From positions 27,564,001 through 27,628,000 of the forward strand of contig JARKIP010000011.1 in NCBI GenBank assembly GCA_029990175.1: a stretch of DNA of 64,000 bases, in the 5' to 3' direction. The notes beneath the pieces are model-generated. The model was not told the origin of the DNA and ran no database searches. It was given only the letters and a program-made list of their open reading frames with translations. This stretch comes from Petunia secreta. Taxonomy: Eukaryota; Streptophyta; Magnoliopsida; Solanales; Solanaceae. A program made the translations under genes and the position numbers. Below are positions 24,861 through 36,415 of the stretch, piece by piece. The first letter of the stretch is position 1. The number at the start of each line of letters is the position of its first letter.

Positions 24861-25209
24861 TTTGTTATTGTTCCTACCGACGACCATCAGTTTCTCAAAG
24901 ATCATTCGCCTTGTCGCATATGCAGCACAAATCTATTTCTTCTTTTTTCATTATAGCTTTTGTTTCATTATTCACTCGTTTTCTGACGCATTTTCTTTAA
25001 ATTTGCAGAAATTGAACGGCAGATTCAATAAGAACTGAAGGCATTCAACGCTTTGCAACACTATTAATTCAAGCAACACGACCCAGTTTTGCTTATTTGT
25101 TTTGTATTATCCTGCCTTAATTAATCTAATTTGCAATTTTGTTTTGCAGGCTACCATCAAATTTAGGCTCGTTCACCTATATTGAACGTTTTGGGCCCGT
25201 TCGCTTTAA

Positions 25210-25375
25210 AAATGAACAATCAGGGTTTATCCACCCACAAATAGGATATCTCGGGTTCTTCCACCCACAAATAAGATATTCGGGTCATTCCACCCACAAA
25301 TAGGATATTCGGGTCATTCCACCCACAAATAGGATATCTCGGGTCCTTCCACCCACAAATAGGATATGCAGGTTT
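25210..25375. repeat. About 31-bp tandem repeat (CCACCCACAAATAGGATAT)
   Basis: Five copies of CCACCCACAAATAGGATAT followed by CTCGGGT or TCGGGTC. Confidence 0.88.
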
Positions 25376-25576
25376 CTTTCAAGTTGCATTGAGACACTGG
25401 ATGCTTCAAGACCAGACGTTTCATTTGTTTTGTCAAGGGATTGAAACACAATACAAGATTGCGTTGTAAACTGCCTCTTCATCAATTAAAGCATTATGCG
25501 TATCATGGTTTGTTGCCGAACAGGCGGCATTTTCTATCTTTATGATTCTTCTTTCAAAATAAACGTTATGTTGAAG

Positions 25577-25970
25577 CCTGCATTGATAATCTAAGACAAG
25601 TCGGCTGAAACACCACTTTCGGAGTGTTTTCGCGATGTCGGTTGTCTTGCAATATTGGCATTTTATGTTTAAAGTAGATTGATAATCTAAGACAAGTCGG
25701 CTGAAACACCACTTTCGGAGTGTTTTCGCGATGTCGGTTGTCTTGCAATATTGGCATTTTATGTTTAAAGTAGATTGATAATCTAAGACAAGTCGGCTGA
25801 AACACCACGTTCGGAGTGTTTTCGCGATGTCGGTTGTCTTGCAATATTGGCATTTTATGTTTAAAGTAGATTGATAATCTAAGACAAGTCGGCTGGAGCA
25901 CCACTTTTGGAGTGTTCCGCAATGTCGGTTGTCTTGCAATATTGGCATATTGTATTTGAAGTACATGATT
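25577..25970. repeat. 96-bp tandem repeat, four copies
   Basis: GATAATCTAAGACAAGTCGG begins units at 25585, 25681, 25777 and 25873, so the period is exactly 96 bp, a multiple of three. Two antisense frames therefore stay open (25433-25966 and 25566-25973) with a 32-residue repeat. Copies 1-3 differ at a base or two; copy 4 is more diverged. Confidence 0.93.
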
Positions 25971-26761
25971 CAACTTGAGACATCATGTCTTGTTAGTCAA
26001 CTTATCTTATGAAAAGCCTTGCATTTTACAATTCGTTCTCGCTTTACTTATTGTCTTGCTTTACTGTTTCAGAATAAGGATCAGCTTAGAGGTTCTCCGG
26101 GCGGAGTATCTTGTCAGTTGATCGAAGGAAGAACTTATCGATGATACCGCAACTCGCATTTACAATTTTATCACTTTATCTATTTCTTACAATTTATTAG
26201 CAGTTGCACGCTTACCGTTTGTTGAGATTGTTACAGGATTTTTAGCAGCACCGCAGCAGCTTTGGAGCATAACATGGAGCTTTTCTTAGCAATAAACCGG
26301 GCAATCATTGATATGAGCTAGACTCGTCAACGAAGACCTGAAGAATCGCACCCGCATAAGTCATCCACCCTAGAGGTAAGTCTCTTGTTAACCCTGAGTC
26401 TGAGATTTGAGATTAAAGACAAGATGACTCAGTTATCGAGGTGCAGTGAAGCTATGTCCGTGTAAACCCCTCTTTATGGGTGTGTCGTCGACCACATTTT
26501 CATAACTTGGGTAATTACAAGCCTCTTTTCCCGCGCTTGAGTAGTCGTTACTATCTCTTCTTTGATTTTCAAATCGCGTCGAACTACATATGGCCTGATT
26601 CTCTTTCAGCCCGAGATATGTAGGCAACTCGGAAACCGAAGTTCGGCCATGCCCATAAGCCTCGCATTTTGATCCCAGGAATCGAAGTCTTGGCTTTACC
26701 GTGACAAAATTGGGTTTCACGTCAACTTTCTTTACCCTGAAAACTCTTTCATCCTTTTCGG

Positions 26762-26776
26762 GTAAAGAGGGGCAGC
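26762..26776 (+). other. Polypurine tract
   Basis: GTAAAGAGGGGCAGC immediately before the right LTR. This is the expected start of plus-strand DNA synthesis. Confidence 0.8.
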
Positions 26777-28461
26777 TGTTGACACCCAATTTTGTCCCGA
26801 TTTTTTTTTTCAAATTTAATAAATTATGGCAATATTTTATAATTGAGGATAATTTTTTAAATTAAATATAATTGGTTAATTTCTGAGTAAAAGGGTCAAA
26901 TTTTGCAATACATAGCCTAATTTCTATCCTACCCGTGCAATCACCCGATTTTCTCATTTAAATCCTAAACTGAGGTCAAAATTGCTCCTTCATTTAAATT
27001 CCAGCTTATTTATACAAAGCCCATACCCGTTAACCCACACCCATTTTATTTTCCCTCACACTAAAAAACCCTACACACCCATTTTTGACGGGGATCAGCC
27101 GCAGCACCCTTATGATCTCCCTAAAAAAAAAAACCCTTATCAAAAAACCCTACATTTTTTATACTAGAGCAGCCGAGACCAACTCATCCTCACAAAGTTT
27201 CCAGATCTCCCTCATCCCCGACTTGCAAAACCCTCACAAAAATCAGCTCCCTCCACTTTTTCTTCTTCACGCCAAAGATACATAGACACACGACACATAC
27301 AAGAGAGAAGGGGATCGAAAACAGGGGAGATCGGGGTTGGGTTTTGGAAGGCATAACCAGTGGTGTCACTCGTCATCACTGCCGGAGTCCGTCGCCGGTG
27401 ACATATTCCTTTGCTTCCGATTTGGTCTGTTATTGAACGTAAAAGGGTTTGGGGTTGTAGTGATGCCGCTATCGGCGTTGCTCCTCCTTCCTTGACTTCT
27501 GTCGCCGGTGTCGCTCCTCCCCGTTGAAGGTTGTTCTGCTTGTTCTCGTTGCCAACGATGGCGTTGGTTGGAACCAAACTGCAGTCATCATTTCCCTTTT
27601 CTCCGTCTTACTGATTTGTCGATTCATTCTCTGGGATTGGGTAATCCACATCGTGTTTTGGAACCAGGGGTGTTTGTTTTTGGGGTCATCGTTTGTTATG
27701 TGTTTGAATGTTTCAATGTTGATGTTACTGTGCGGTTGCCGGAGTTCCTAACTGCTATTGCTTTTCTGGTCATTTTGACCGACCATGCTTTTGGGTTTAT
27801 GCTGCGATGACCAGATTTGACTGGGTCCCAATAACAATTGGTGTTGATATTGTTTATTGCTACTGGCTCTCTCTGTTTATTCCGGCGATGGTTAACCTTG
27901 GCTGCACTGATTCGTTTTGTCAATTGCATAGAGATGATGGTTGTGGAGTTGCCCTTTTCTTTTTGGGGGCCTCGATCTGTTTGAATTTACCCACTGTGGA
28001 ATTGTTATCGATATTGCTCTAATGGTTGCCAATGCTAATTTGGAGAGTGTGATGGCTTCTTGTGCGATTTGCGAAACAGACTGATCCTAAACAGTTATCA
28101 CACCAAATTAGCTTATGAAAATACTGCATTTTGAGCCATTTGAACTGACTTGAACTTGATACTACACCTGGCCAATGAAAATATATATACACGTATCGAG
28201 GCCTACATAAAGAATTGACGGATAATGAATTGACGGATTTTGAACATGATACTACGCTTGAACCGTCCCGTTCCCATGTCCCTAAAGCAAAAGGCGATGA
28301 TGAATGCATTTTAATGCTAAGCAAGTTGAATAGAGTAGTGGGTTTGGTGCTTTGGCACGGCAATACGGCCCGGGCTCCGTGTTTGCAACCGCACCAAATC
28401 CCGAGCCTCTATTCGACGCGCCATACAAACCTGAGCCTTAATTTTGCAAAAACAAAACCCC

Positions 28462-28525
<64 letters not shown>

Positions 28526-28567
28526 TATTATTATTATTATTATATATTCTATTACTATTATATATTC

Positions 28568-28598
<31 letters not shown>

Positions 28599-29405
28599 TA
28601 TATTTTTTTTTCTTATTATTATTATTACTTTATTATTATTTTATTTTATTAATCATTACACTTTATTATCGTACTAATTCCGTTTAATTCCCATTTTATT
28701 GCGAGGTATATTTTGGCACGAGCAATTCGGGAACGCTTTTGGCTAACTCGCGAATGAGAATAGTCCTTTGCATTGAGGGCATTTGGAGATTGAATTCGGA
28801 CCCGAGCATTCAGAAATAAGACTTAGGAATTTTAGAAAAAATCAAGACTCCCGCGAGTTGATCAATTTACCGGTTCTATCTTTAACTTTGCTTTCCTTAG
28901 ATATTTATGTAAATAAAATGTGTGAATTATTTTATTTGATAATAATATTTGATTGCTTGGTATATTGCTTTACTTTATGTGCATTATCCTTTTTATTTTT
29001 GAAGTCGTTATTTAATTTATTGCAAACTGGGGCAAATTAGCAAAATGCGTGCAAAAATTAAAATATTTTTCATAAACAAGTTTTATTTCAATTAATTATT
29101 TTAGATAATTTTTTTTTTGAAAAGCATATTTTGCAAATATTTGGAAACCTGTCGGATTAACCGTATTTTACGGAATTTCGGAAGTGCCTTAAAAACCTTC
29201 TTCCGAAATTAATAAAACCTCTTACTTTTAGAATCTCTGGAAGAAAGACCGTCTTTTTTATAAAAACGGAGTTTTGCACGCATTTGTTAATTTGGTTCCC
29301 TGTTTTCCTTAAATTGGGTGGCGACTCCAAAAACTCCAAAGAGTTAGCCCATCCTGTCGATATTCCGGAATTTATCCTTTTCGGGGTAATTTTTGGGGTT
29401 CAACA
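26777..29405 (+). repeat. 3' LTR of the 11.2-kb element
   Basis: Same ends as the 5' LTR, with a longer (TTA)n tract at about 28462-28523. Example differences: CTCGTCCTC versus CTCATCCTC, AAGGGAGAAGG versus AAGAGAGAAGG, AAATAATTTTT versus AAACAAGTTTT. Confidence 0.95.
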
Positions 29406-29410
29406 GTAAT
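29406..29410. repeat. Target-site duplication GTAAT, right
   Basis: Pairs with 18166-18170. Confidence 0.95.
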
Positions 29411-30430
29411 CACCTCGCAAGATTCAAACCATCCCAACCGAAAAGCGGCATCTATGCCTGCACGAAACCTCAAACATCGCCATTTAAATCAAAGAGTAGC
29501 AGCTATTATTATAAGTGGATTTTGCTAGGGTAAATGGTCATCCCAATGACCACCAAATTCCAATGCTCAAGCTCTCGGCATATGCTCAGAAAATTTGATT
29601 TTTCCCCTCAGACTGGCCATCCGTCTGTGGAAGAAATGTAGTATTAAGCTGAACTTTAGTACCCAACTCTCACTGAACTGATAGCCAAAACTGCGCTGTG
29701 AATATGAGGCCTCTATCAGAAATAATATAAAGCGGAGTACCATGCAACTGGATAATCTACTCGATGAAAATATGAACTAACTTCTTAGCCGTATAGGTTG
29801 ACTTCACTACAATAAAGTGAACATACTTGGTAAGTCTATTAAACACCACCCAAATCGAGTCATGGTACCTCAAAGTCCTAAGCAACCTAACAACGAAGTC
29901 CATAGAGATCTCCCATTTCCACTCATGAATAAGTAATACTTGGGATAAATATGTGGGTCTTCACGCTCATACTTGAACTTTTGACAATTTGAGCATCGAG
30001 CCACGTGCCCAAAAACATCCTTCTTCATCCCATTCCACCAATATAACTCACAAGGTCGTGATACATCTTTGTGGTACAGGGATGAATGGAATACTGCAAG
30101 CTGTGAGCCTCATCAAATACCAACCGCCTTAAGTCATCAGCATTACGAACACACCAACAACCATTGAGGTGAAGGACACAATCATTACCAACTATAAACT
30201 ATGACACTCCCCTACTTAGGACATGATCTCACAACTCAACCAAATACGGATCCTAATACTATCTATCCTTGATCTGATTGGCAAGAGAAGACAAGGTCAT
30301 CATACAACCAAATACTCTGTCAGGTGCCGATCTGAATACTCTAGCACACTTGTTACTCAAGGACTACAACTCAATTGCCAACGACCTCATATCAGCGTCT
30401 AAATACAAGACTACACATAGACTTTCGGCT
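29411..30430 (-). pseudogene. Chromovirus pol: integrase catalytic core and zinc-binding domain
   Basis: Minus-strand reading gives, from right to left, SLANQIKDR and FVVGNDCVLHL-like text near 30280-30190, then YWWNGMKKDVFGHVARC and CQKFKYE near 30050-29980. That is the H2C2 zinc-binding part of integrase. DFVVRLLRTLRYHDSIWVVF then TKYVHF (about 29905-29800) is the start of the catalytic core. Many frame changes and stops are present. It joins the integrase end and chromodomain at 17304-18170, from which the 11.2-kb element separated it. Confidence 0.8.
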
Positions 30431-30550
30431 CAATGCCTTAAATCGATGAATACCACATGTAAATCTCTCTTCTTGTCCCTATACTGCTCAACCAACCTCC
30501 TCAGAAGGTGAATCGCCTCCGTAGTCGACCGCCCTGGCATGAATTCAAAT
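30431..30550 (-). pseudogene. LINE (non-LTR) reverse transcriptase scrap
   Basis: The minus strand reads FMPGRSTTEAIHLLRRLVEQ then KKRDLHVVFIDL. This is the conserved finger region of plant LINE reverse transcriptases, which continues 'EKAYD' in intact copies. It breaks off where chromovirus text begins. Only about 120 bp remain. Confidence 0.75.
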
Positions 30551-31387
30551 TGAAAAAACAATTTCGGCATTGACTTTAAGAGATGACAACAAAAGATGTT
30601 CTTTTATCTGACCACCTTAAGTCTGCAGAATCTCATTAAGGATGACGCTCCAGTCCTGCCTGACAGAACACCTGATAATGAGTGATTCCTTATGACTGAG
30701 ACTTGGAAGCATTCTGAGTTTCTGTGCAAGAATTATATTCTTAGTAGACTGGAAGATGACTTGTACAATTTTACATTTTTTTTCTTGATCCTTGTTTGGT
30801 GGTTGCACAGCCAACAATGATGGTAGATGGCAAGAACTAATAAGAATATTATCTCTTTTAAGCTTGACGACATATAGGGAAAAAATTACTAACAACTGTT
30901 AAGGGCAGATAATTTTTTATGTATATGCGTGAGATGTTAAATTTTTTAATGTTTTGTTCTGATACATTTAGATTTTGATCGCTTTAAAACAAACAAGAGC
31001 AGTGTGTTTATTTTATCAACTCGGGCAATAAAAAATACCGGTAAAATTCAATCTTATTTACCGAAAATAAATAAGTATTTATTTATCATACCAAAGTCCA
31101 AAAGAATAACAAAAACAGAAAATTGTGAATTAAAGTGCAAACTAGTTGGCATTTAATTTTAGTTGCTGCTAAATTGTCACTTTTAACGGAAATTAAGGTC
31201 TTACTAGCAATACCACTTGTCCCTAAACGTATGAACTAAAACCTTACTTGGGGTCTTGAATGTTAAGTACTTGAAAAAATCCGGTGAACAAGCTTTCACT
31301 AGCACTAACTTTGATATACAAAGGAAAACCCAAAAGAAAAGCTAAGGTTGTCTTAGTTGTGGAACCATAGTAGTTAATCAAAGAATA
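30551..31387. other. No supported gene
   Basis: AT-rich sequence. A 92-codon antisense ORF at 30617-30895 has no recognised motif. Confidence 0.4.
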
Positions 31388-31395
31388 GTCGTTCC

Positions 31396-33027
31396 TAGAG
31401 GGCAACGGGGCGGGGCGGGTGTGGGCGGGGCGGGTTTAAGAGTATGCGGGACGGGGTGGGTTTAAGGCTTATGCATGGCGGGGCGGGTTTGAACAGAATT
31501 TAACAAAATTTTGGTGGGGCGGAGGTGGCGGGTCACTGTATTTGACGACTACCAACAAGCTTTCTTGTATGTTTTTTATTCCCAAAATCCAAATAGGATT
31601 TTAATTGAATGAGAAAGACGCATGCCGTGGGGAGTTTCTTTTTCTAATGATGAAGAGTCATAAATATATGTGAACTCATTAAATGAAATTGTTAATATAC
31701 TATTCAATATTTCTTCTTTTTTAAATTGGTCCACACTAATGAGATGGAAATCATTATAACCTTTTCTTTTAATATTAAATATGTAACTACATTTGGCTTT
31801 TCTTATAACTAAATATACTCGGTTATATAATTTTCAAAGATTTTAAGTTTGTTGCACTATCAGTGTACTCTTTTTTTACACAATCAGGTAATCATTACCT
31901 GCTATAGCAAGTTACCATCCATGTTTTTTTTCTAATTTTATATTCTTTAAATTAATAATCAAACACTGCCTTTTTCCTTTTCTAGTCCCCACCCACCCCA
32001 CACCCGTCCCCTCTTCTCTCTCTATCTCCCTTCAAGTTAGGCCCTCGTCTTCTTCATTAACGAGATCTGTACAAATAATTTTTTCTCATCTCTGTGCAAA
32101 CAACTTATACCAAAATTGCATGTAAGATTATTTCTTACAAATTTGTTCACAATGTTTAGGGTGTTAATTGATGGTGATGTCGAGGGATAACATTAAAACT
32201 TGTCAGAAGTTTTTATGTTTGGTTAGAAATCAGATAATTAAGGTTACATTACAATAATAATTCAATTTTTCCTTCACATCAAATCTCTTGGAAGGATATA
32301 ATTATGTTTGGTTTGCTGATCTTAATGATTTAATCCATCTAAGTTACCCTCGCATTCTTCACCATATCATGATTCAATTTGTCTTTATGTTTTTATAATA
32401 TATTATATTTAATGAGAAAAAATGATTACTTTTTTACTTTGATTGGAATGAAATGGGATGAGTCCCAGATAAACTTAGGGAGGACCAGGCAAAGAAGAAG
32501 AAGAGAATGGGTATGGGAGGAGGTGGATGGACAGGCGGGGAGGGTGAGGGGGAGGGGGAGGGAGAGAAATAAGATAAAAAAGAATTATTACTAATTACCT
32601 TTAAACTTATTTGATAGTGTAAATTTTTTATACACCGACAGTGTATAGAACTTAAACTCATTTTCAAATACTTTAGTATGATTTCTTCATATTGTTACAA
32701 CTCTGATTAACAAATTCCTTTTTACAAATTAATCTGATTCAACAAATTACACCCACTTTTGGTTGCTAAAAAAATTTAATACAGTAAAGAACAAATGTAT
32801 TGTTGGACAGATATAATTTTTGCTTGTTATTTCTTAGAGGATTTGAAAAGATATATAACGTTTAGCTAAATTTAAAAATAAATGTACAAAAAGTAAAGAA
32901 ATAAAATGAAACAACTTTAAGTGGGGCGGGGCGAAAATGCATAAAATTGCAAGGCGGGGCGGGGAGGGTTGAAATTCTGGCGGATTAAGTCCCAATCCGC
33001 CCCGCCCGCCCCCGTCTGCCATCCCTA
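31396..33027. mobile_element. hAT-like non-autonomous DNA transposon, 8-bp target duplication
   Basis: It begins TAGAGGGCAACGGGGC and ends GCCCCCGTCTGCCATCCCTA, imperfect inverted ends. The flanks are identical octamers GTCGTTCC (31388-31395 and 33028-33035), the size expected for hAT elements. GGGGCGGG clusters lie next to each end (31405-31530 and 32920-33010), like the subterminal motifs of hAT elements. No transposase is present. A Mutator-like MITE is nested inside. Confidence 0.88.
31839..32659. mobile_element. Mutator-like MITE nested in the hAT-like element, 9-bp target duplication
   Basis: The ends GATTTTAAGTT...CACTATCAGTGTA and, inverted, GAGTTTAAGTT...CACTGTCGGTGTA match at 22 of 29 positions by my count. 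The flanks are the identical nonamer ATTTTCAAA at 31830-31838 and 32660-32668. No transposase ORF. A (G/A)-rich tract near 32515-32575 produces a spurious proline/serine-rich minus ORF. Confidence 0.8.
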
Positions 33028-33035
33028 GTCGTTCC

Positions 33036-34926
33036 CTATGAAAAATCATAAAATTTATCTAAGTAATATTACTAAAGTTGAATTTGGCATCACTAGAAAT
33101 GATATAACTAAAGAATGAATTTCTTGATTATTGTTTTCTCGTGAACTAGCTTCAATTAATTACTTGTTTGAGAAAGAAAGGCTTAGTGTGACAAATACTA
33201 TTGTTTACATTATATAAGAAGGGAGTTTACCTGTTTGTGTAGATGAACTTTTGATAAGTACTGTTAATTTCATTAGGTTAACAAATCTGTTGTGAAGTGA
33301 AAGCGACAGTTTAATGCTCAACTTAATTCAAGATTTAGTTATCAAGATATCTCATAAGATTTAGAAATTACGTTTCATAAGATACAATGATCTGAATAGC
33401 AACCAAACACCGGAAAAATAACTTATTTTTCAAGTTGATCCGGCTTCTCTTCATTGCCTCTTTTCTCCATTTTCCCAAATTCTTACATGGATGGAATACA
33501 CATGTCATAATACGAAATTTATGATTCAGATTTGATTCACTAAACCAAGACCTTACCTATGGTTAGGATAAAGATATTTTGATAATTCCACAATTTAAGC
33601 TGCACATTAATATCGCATCCATAAATGTATTAGCAAATATTTATTTTATTTTCCCTGCTACTTTCTTACGTACGAGTTGCTCTGGTAATTTCCAATTTCC
33701 ATTCACTGTTTCAAACATGAGAAATAATATTTATTTAATGACTTTGTTCTTGAATATTTGTAAAGTAAACATTAACATTAAAGGATCAAAATATTATAAA
33801 AAATTCACTGGGGTTCTTTTTAAAAAAAGAAAGAAATAAACTCCATCAAAAGACCACCAAATATAGTTTTAAATTCTAAGAGAACCAAATCTCATCATCG
33901 TTTTCAATTCTTAGATATCTGAATTCTCCTAAAATTCACTCCTAGAGAGTGGGTACTTTCTCTTACGATAAGCTACCAAGTAAAGATTCACCAAAAATAC
34001 AAAAAAATATATATGTATTTTGAGTAGCATAACACAAACAGATGATGTTCTTATACAGTATTTGCAATTTGTGCAAAATGGCTTGTTGATCGAAAATAAT
34101 TGATCATACTATTTTATTATAAATTACAGGAACAATAAAGAAAAGTTGTTAATATATTTAAGGAAGAGATAATTAATGCACAACTTAAATTGTGGAATTA
34201 TCTATATATTTGGGAGCAAATATATAGAAATATTTTTTTATCATAATCATGATAGGACCTTATTTTAGTAAACCAAATCTCAATCATTAATTTTGTATTA
34301 TGCCATGTGTCCTCCATCCAAATAAGAGCTTGGGAAAATAGAGAGAAGAGGTAATGGAGAGGAGCTCATCCGAAATATTTTACTTCAAACCAAACACATA
34401 AAGGAAATAATTTAGCTGAAAAATTTAAAAAGCAGAGTCTTGGGAAATTTAAAAAAAAAAAAAGGCTGGATATGGATCCAATACCAATAACACTGAAGCG
34501 ACCCAAGAAAGAATGAGAAACAAAAGGCACCAAGGGGCTAATCCATGGGAAAGTGCATACCATATACTCAGTATGCTTGTAGTTGTAGCTTCTAAATTAT
34601 AACTTTGCATCAAATATATATATTACTACCATGTTTGGCTGCAACCCATAACTTGCCACTTTTTCTAACGTTTGGTTCATTGCAAAAAGATTAAGAACAT
34701 CCACAAAATGATTCTTTATAAAGTGTAAAAAGAATTAAAAGATAATGAAAGAATTATTACGCCATACAGATTCTTTTTTGTATGTCCTATGATGAAAGGC
34801 ATGGTTTTGAGACCACCTTTGTAGGAGTTTTTGGAGAATGATATAACAAGCTATCTTTATGCTACTCTGCAAAGACTGAAAAATAAGAGATTGCAGTAAC
34901 GCCGCAAATGTCACTCAGAGCATAGT
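33036..34926. other. No supported gene
   Basis: AT-rich intergenic sequence with short A-runs (for example 34449-34462). No recognised repeat ends or coding motifs. Confidence 0.45.
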
Positions 34927-34931
34927 AATTG

Positions 34932-35255
34932 TGTTGAGGCAAGCTGAACTAATTAACTAACTAAACAGCAGTCGACTAACTACTCAGGGGCAGATTAGTA
35001 ATTAGTCAATAGTTTGAAAGTTAGTTATGGTAGTTAGCTTATTCCTTCAGCAGCTTAGATGTAATCTTCTAGAAGGTTTAGCTCTGTATATATAGCTACC
35101 TCTAGGTCCTCAATCTGTATCACTTTTACATATTCAATATCATGAATTACATTTCCAGTTATTAATTCTCTCCCTCTCTCAGTTCATAGTTCTTAGCACA
35201 TTCATTCATCTTCACTGTCGACTTCTTCAATGGCAGTCAATGCCTAATCAGTTCA
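34932..35255 (+). repeat. 5' LTR of the Copia element
   Basis: 324 bp, TGTTGAGG to GTTCA, with a TATATATAG promoter-like stretch near 35087-35095. Confidence 0.95.
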
Positions 35256-35267
35256 TGGTATCAGAGC
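35256..35267 (+). other. Primer-binding site (initiator tRNA-Met)
   Basis: TGGTATCAGAGC directly after the LTR, the classic Copia PBS complementary to the 3' end of initiator tRNA-Met. Confidence 0.95.
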
Positions 35268-35380
35268 AAACTCGAGGCATAGAATCTTGAGGATTGATTC
35301 TGGTAATTCTTCTTCCTCTTCATCTCTACTAAACACTGTTTCTTGATTCTTGAATAAGCTTTGACTTCCGCTGTAATAAA

Positions 35381-36415
35381 ATGGCTCAAAATGGTGAAGC
35401 CCAAGTGATTGATCATAATCACCCTCTGTATCTGCATTCGAATGATGTTAGTGGCATTTCCTTAGTGTCTTTTCAGTTGACTGGTAGTGAGAGTTACTCA
35501 CTTTGGAGTAGGTCCATGCAAATTGCACTTTTAGGAAGAAACAAATTTGGTTTAGTTGATGGTTCTTGCAAGAAAGAACAATATTCTGAAGGGCTATGGA
35601 CCCAATGGGAGAGGTGCAATGCTATTGTACTCTCTTGGTTGATGAACTCTGTGTCTAGTAGTTTGTTGGGTGGAGTAGTTTATGCCTCTAATGCACAACT
35701 GGTGTGGGAGGATCTGAAAGAAAGATTTGATAAAACAAATGATTCAAGAACTTTTCAACTGCACAAAGAAATTGGTACTTTAGTTCAAAGAACAAATTCT
35801 GTATCTGTGTATTTTACTAGACTGAAGGATCTGTGGGATGAGTTTGAAGCTTTAGTTCCCACACCTGGCTGTGATTGTGAGAAATCAAAGGATTTTAAGC
35901 TGTATCTACAAAGACAGAAACTGTACCAATTCTTGATGGGGCTGAATGATTCCTATTTACAAGCTAGGAGTCAAATTCTGTTAATGACTCCCACTCCCAC
36001 AGTCAATCAGGCCTATGCTATGATCATTGGTGATGAAAGTCAAAAGGGAGTTAATAATAATGGAGTTCTTAGGGTTGCACCAGCAATTGGTGGACTGGAT
36101 CAAGTGGCTATGTACTCTAAGACCAAGAATGCTCAGAATTACACCCAGAATTATAAGAAACGGTCAAGAAATCTCTATTGTGACTTCTGTAAGCTCACCA
36201 ACCACAACAAAGAAGAGTGTTGGAAATTACACCCTGAAAAGAAGAGGAGAAGGACTGGACCATCTGCTTACTGTGTACAGAATGGGAGTGGTTGCAGTCA
36301 ACAAAGTGGACAACAAATCAGCTTCACACCAGAACAATATGCACAGATATTACAGCTTCTTTGGAAATCAAAACAACAATGCACCATCTGCAGCTGCAAA
36401 CATAGCAGGTACTAG
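35381..36415 (+). CDS. Copia Gag (UBN2-type capsid with CCHC zinc knuckle)
   Basis: 344 codons. The N-terminal part (LTGSESYSLWSRSMQIALL, about residues 33-52) and the stretch to about residue 230 match the gag domain of plant Copia elements that packages the RNA. The nucleocapsid knuckle CDFCKLTNHNKEEC (C-x2-C-x4-H-x4-C) lies near residues 266-279, followed by a basic stretch. The frame ends by shifting out of register with the protease, whose open frame begins about 36027 and overlaps the end of gag. The start is the first ATG after the PBS in good context (AAAATGGC). Confidence 0.9.
   Translation: MAQNGEAQVIDHNHPLYLHSNDVSGISLVSFQLTGSESYSLWSRSMQIALLGRNKFGLVDGSCKKEQYSEGLWTQWERCNAIVLSWLMNSVSSSLLGGVVYASNAQLVWEDLKERFDKTNDSRTFQLHKEIGTLVQRTNSVSVYFTRLKDLWDEFEALVPTPGCDCEKSKDFKLYLQRQKLYQFLMGLNDSYLQARSQILLMTPTPTVNQAYAMIIGDESQKGVNNNGVLRVAPAIGGLDQVAMYSKTKNAQNYTQNYKKRSRNLYCDFCKLTNHNKEECWKLHPEKKRRRTGPSAYCVQNGSGCSQQSGQQISFTPEQYAQILQLLWKSKQQCTICSCKHSRY

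Larger units (their letters stand above)
18171..29405 (+). mobile_element. Complete non-autonomous (LARD-type) Ogre/Tat-related LTR retrotransposon
   Basis: Two near-identical LTRs of about 2.6 kb (18171-20772 and 26777-29405), both TGTTGACACC...GGGGTTCAACA, flank about 6 kb of internal sequence. The outer flanks carry the perfect duplication GTAAT. A PBS and a PPT are in the expected places. The inside has no intact gag, protease, RT or RNase H, only a scrap like integrase near 22255-22480, so movement must rely on enzymes from a relative. By eye I found only about ten single-base differences between the LTRs plus a (TTA)n length change, so the insertion is young. It splits the older chromovirus. 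Confidence 0.93.

Noticed and set aside
25577..25970. 96-bp repeats as a CRISPR array
   Set aside because: The whole unit is repeated without unique spacers, and the context is a plant retrotransposon.
18608..28652. Pairs of identical ORFs at about 18.5-20.4 kb and 27.1-29.0 kb as a duplicated gene
   Set aside because: They lie within the two LTRs of one retrotransposon, have no recognised domain, and duplicate because LTRs do.
32434..32667. Pro/Ser-rich minus ORF as a small peptide gene
   Set aside because: It arises from a purine-rich tract in a MITE and has no other support.
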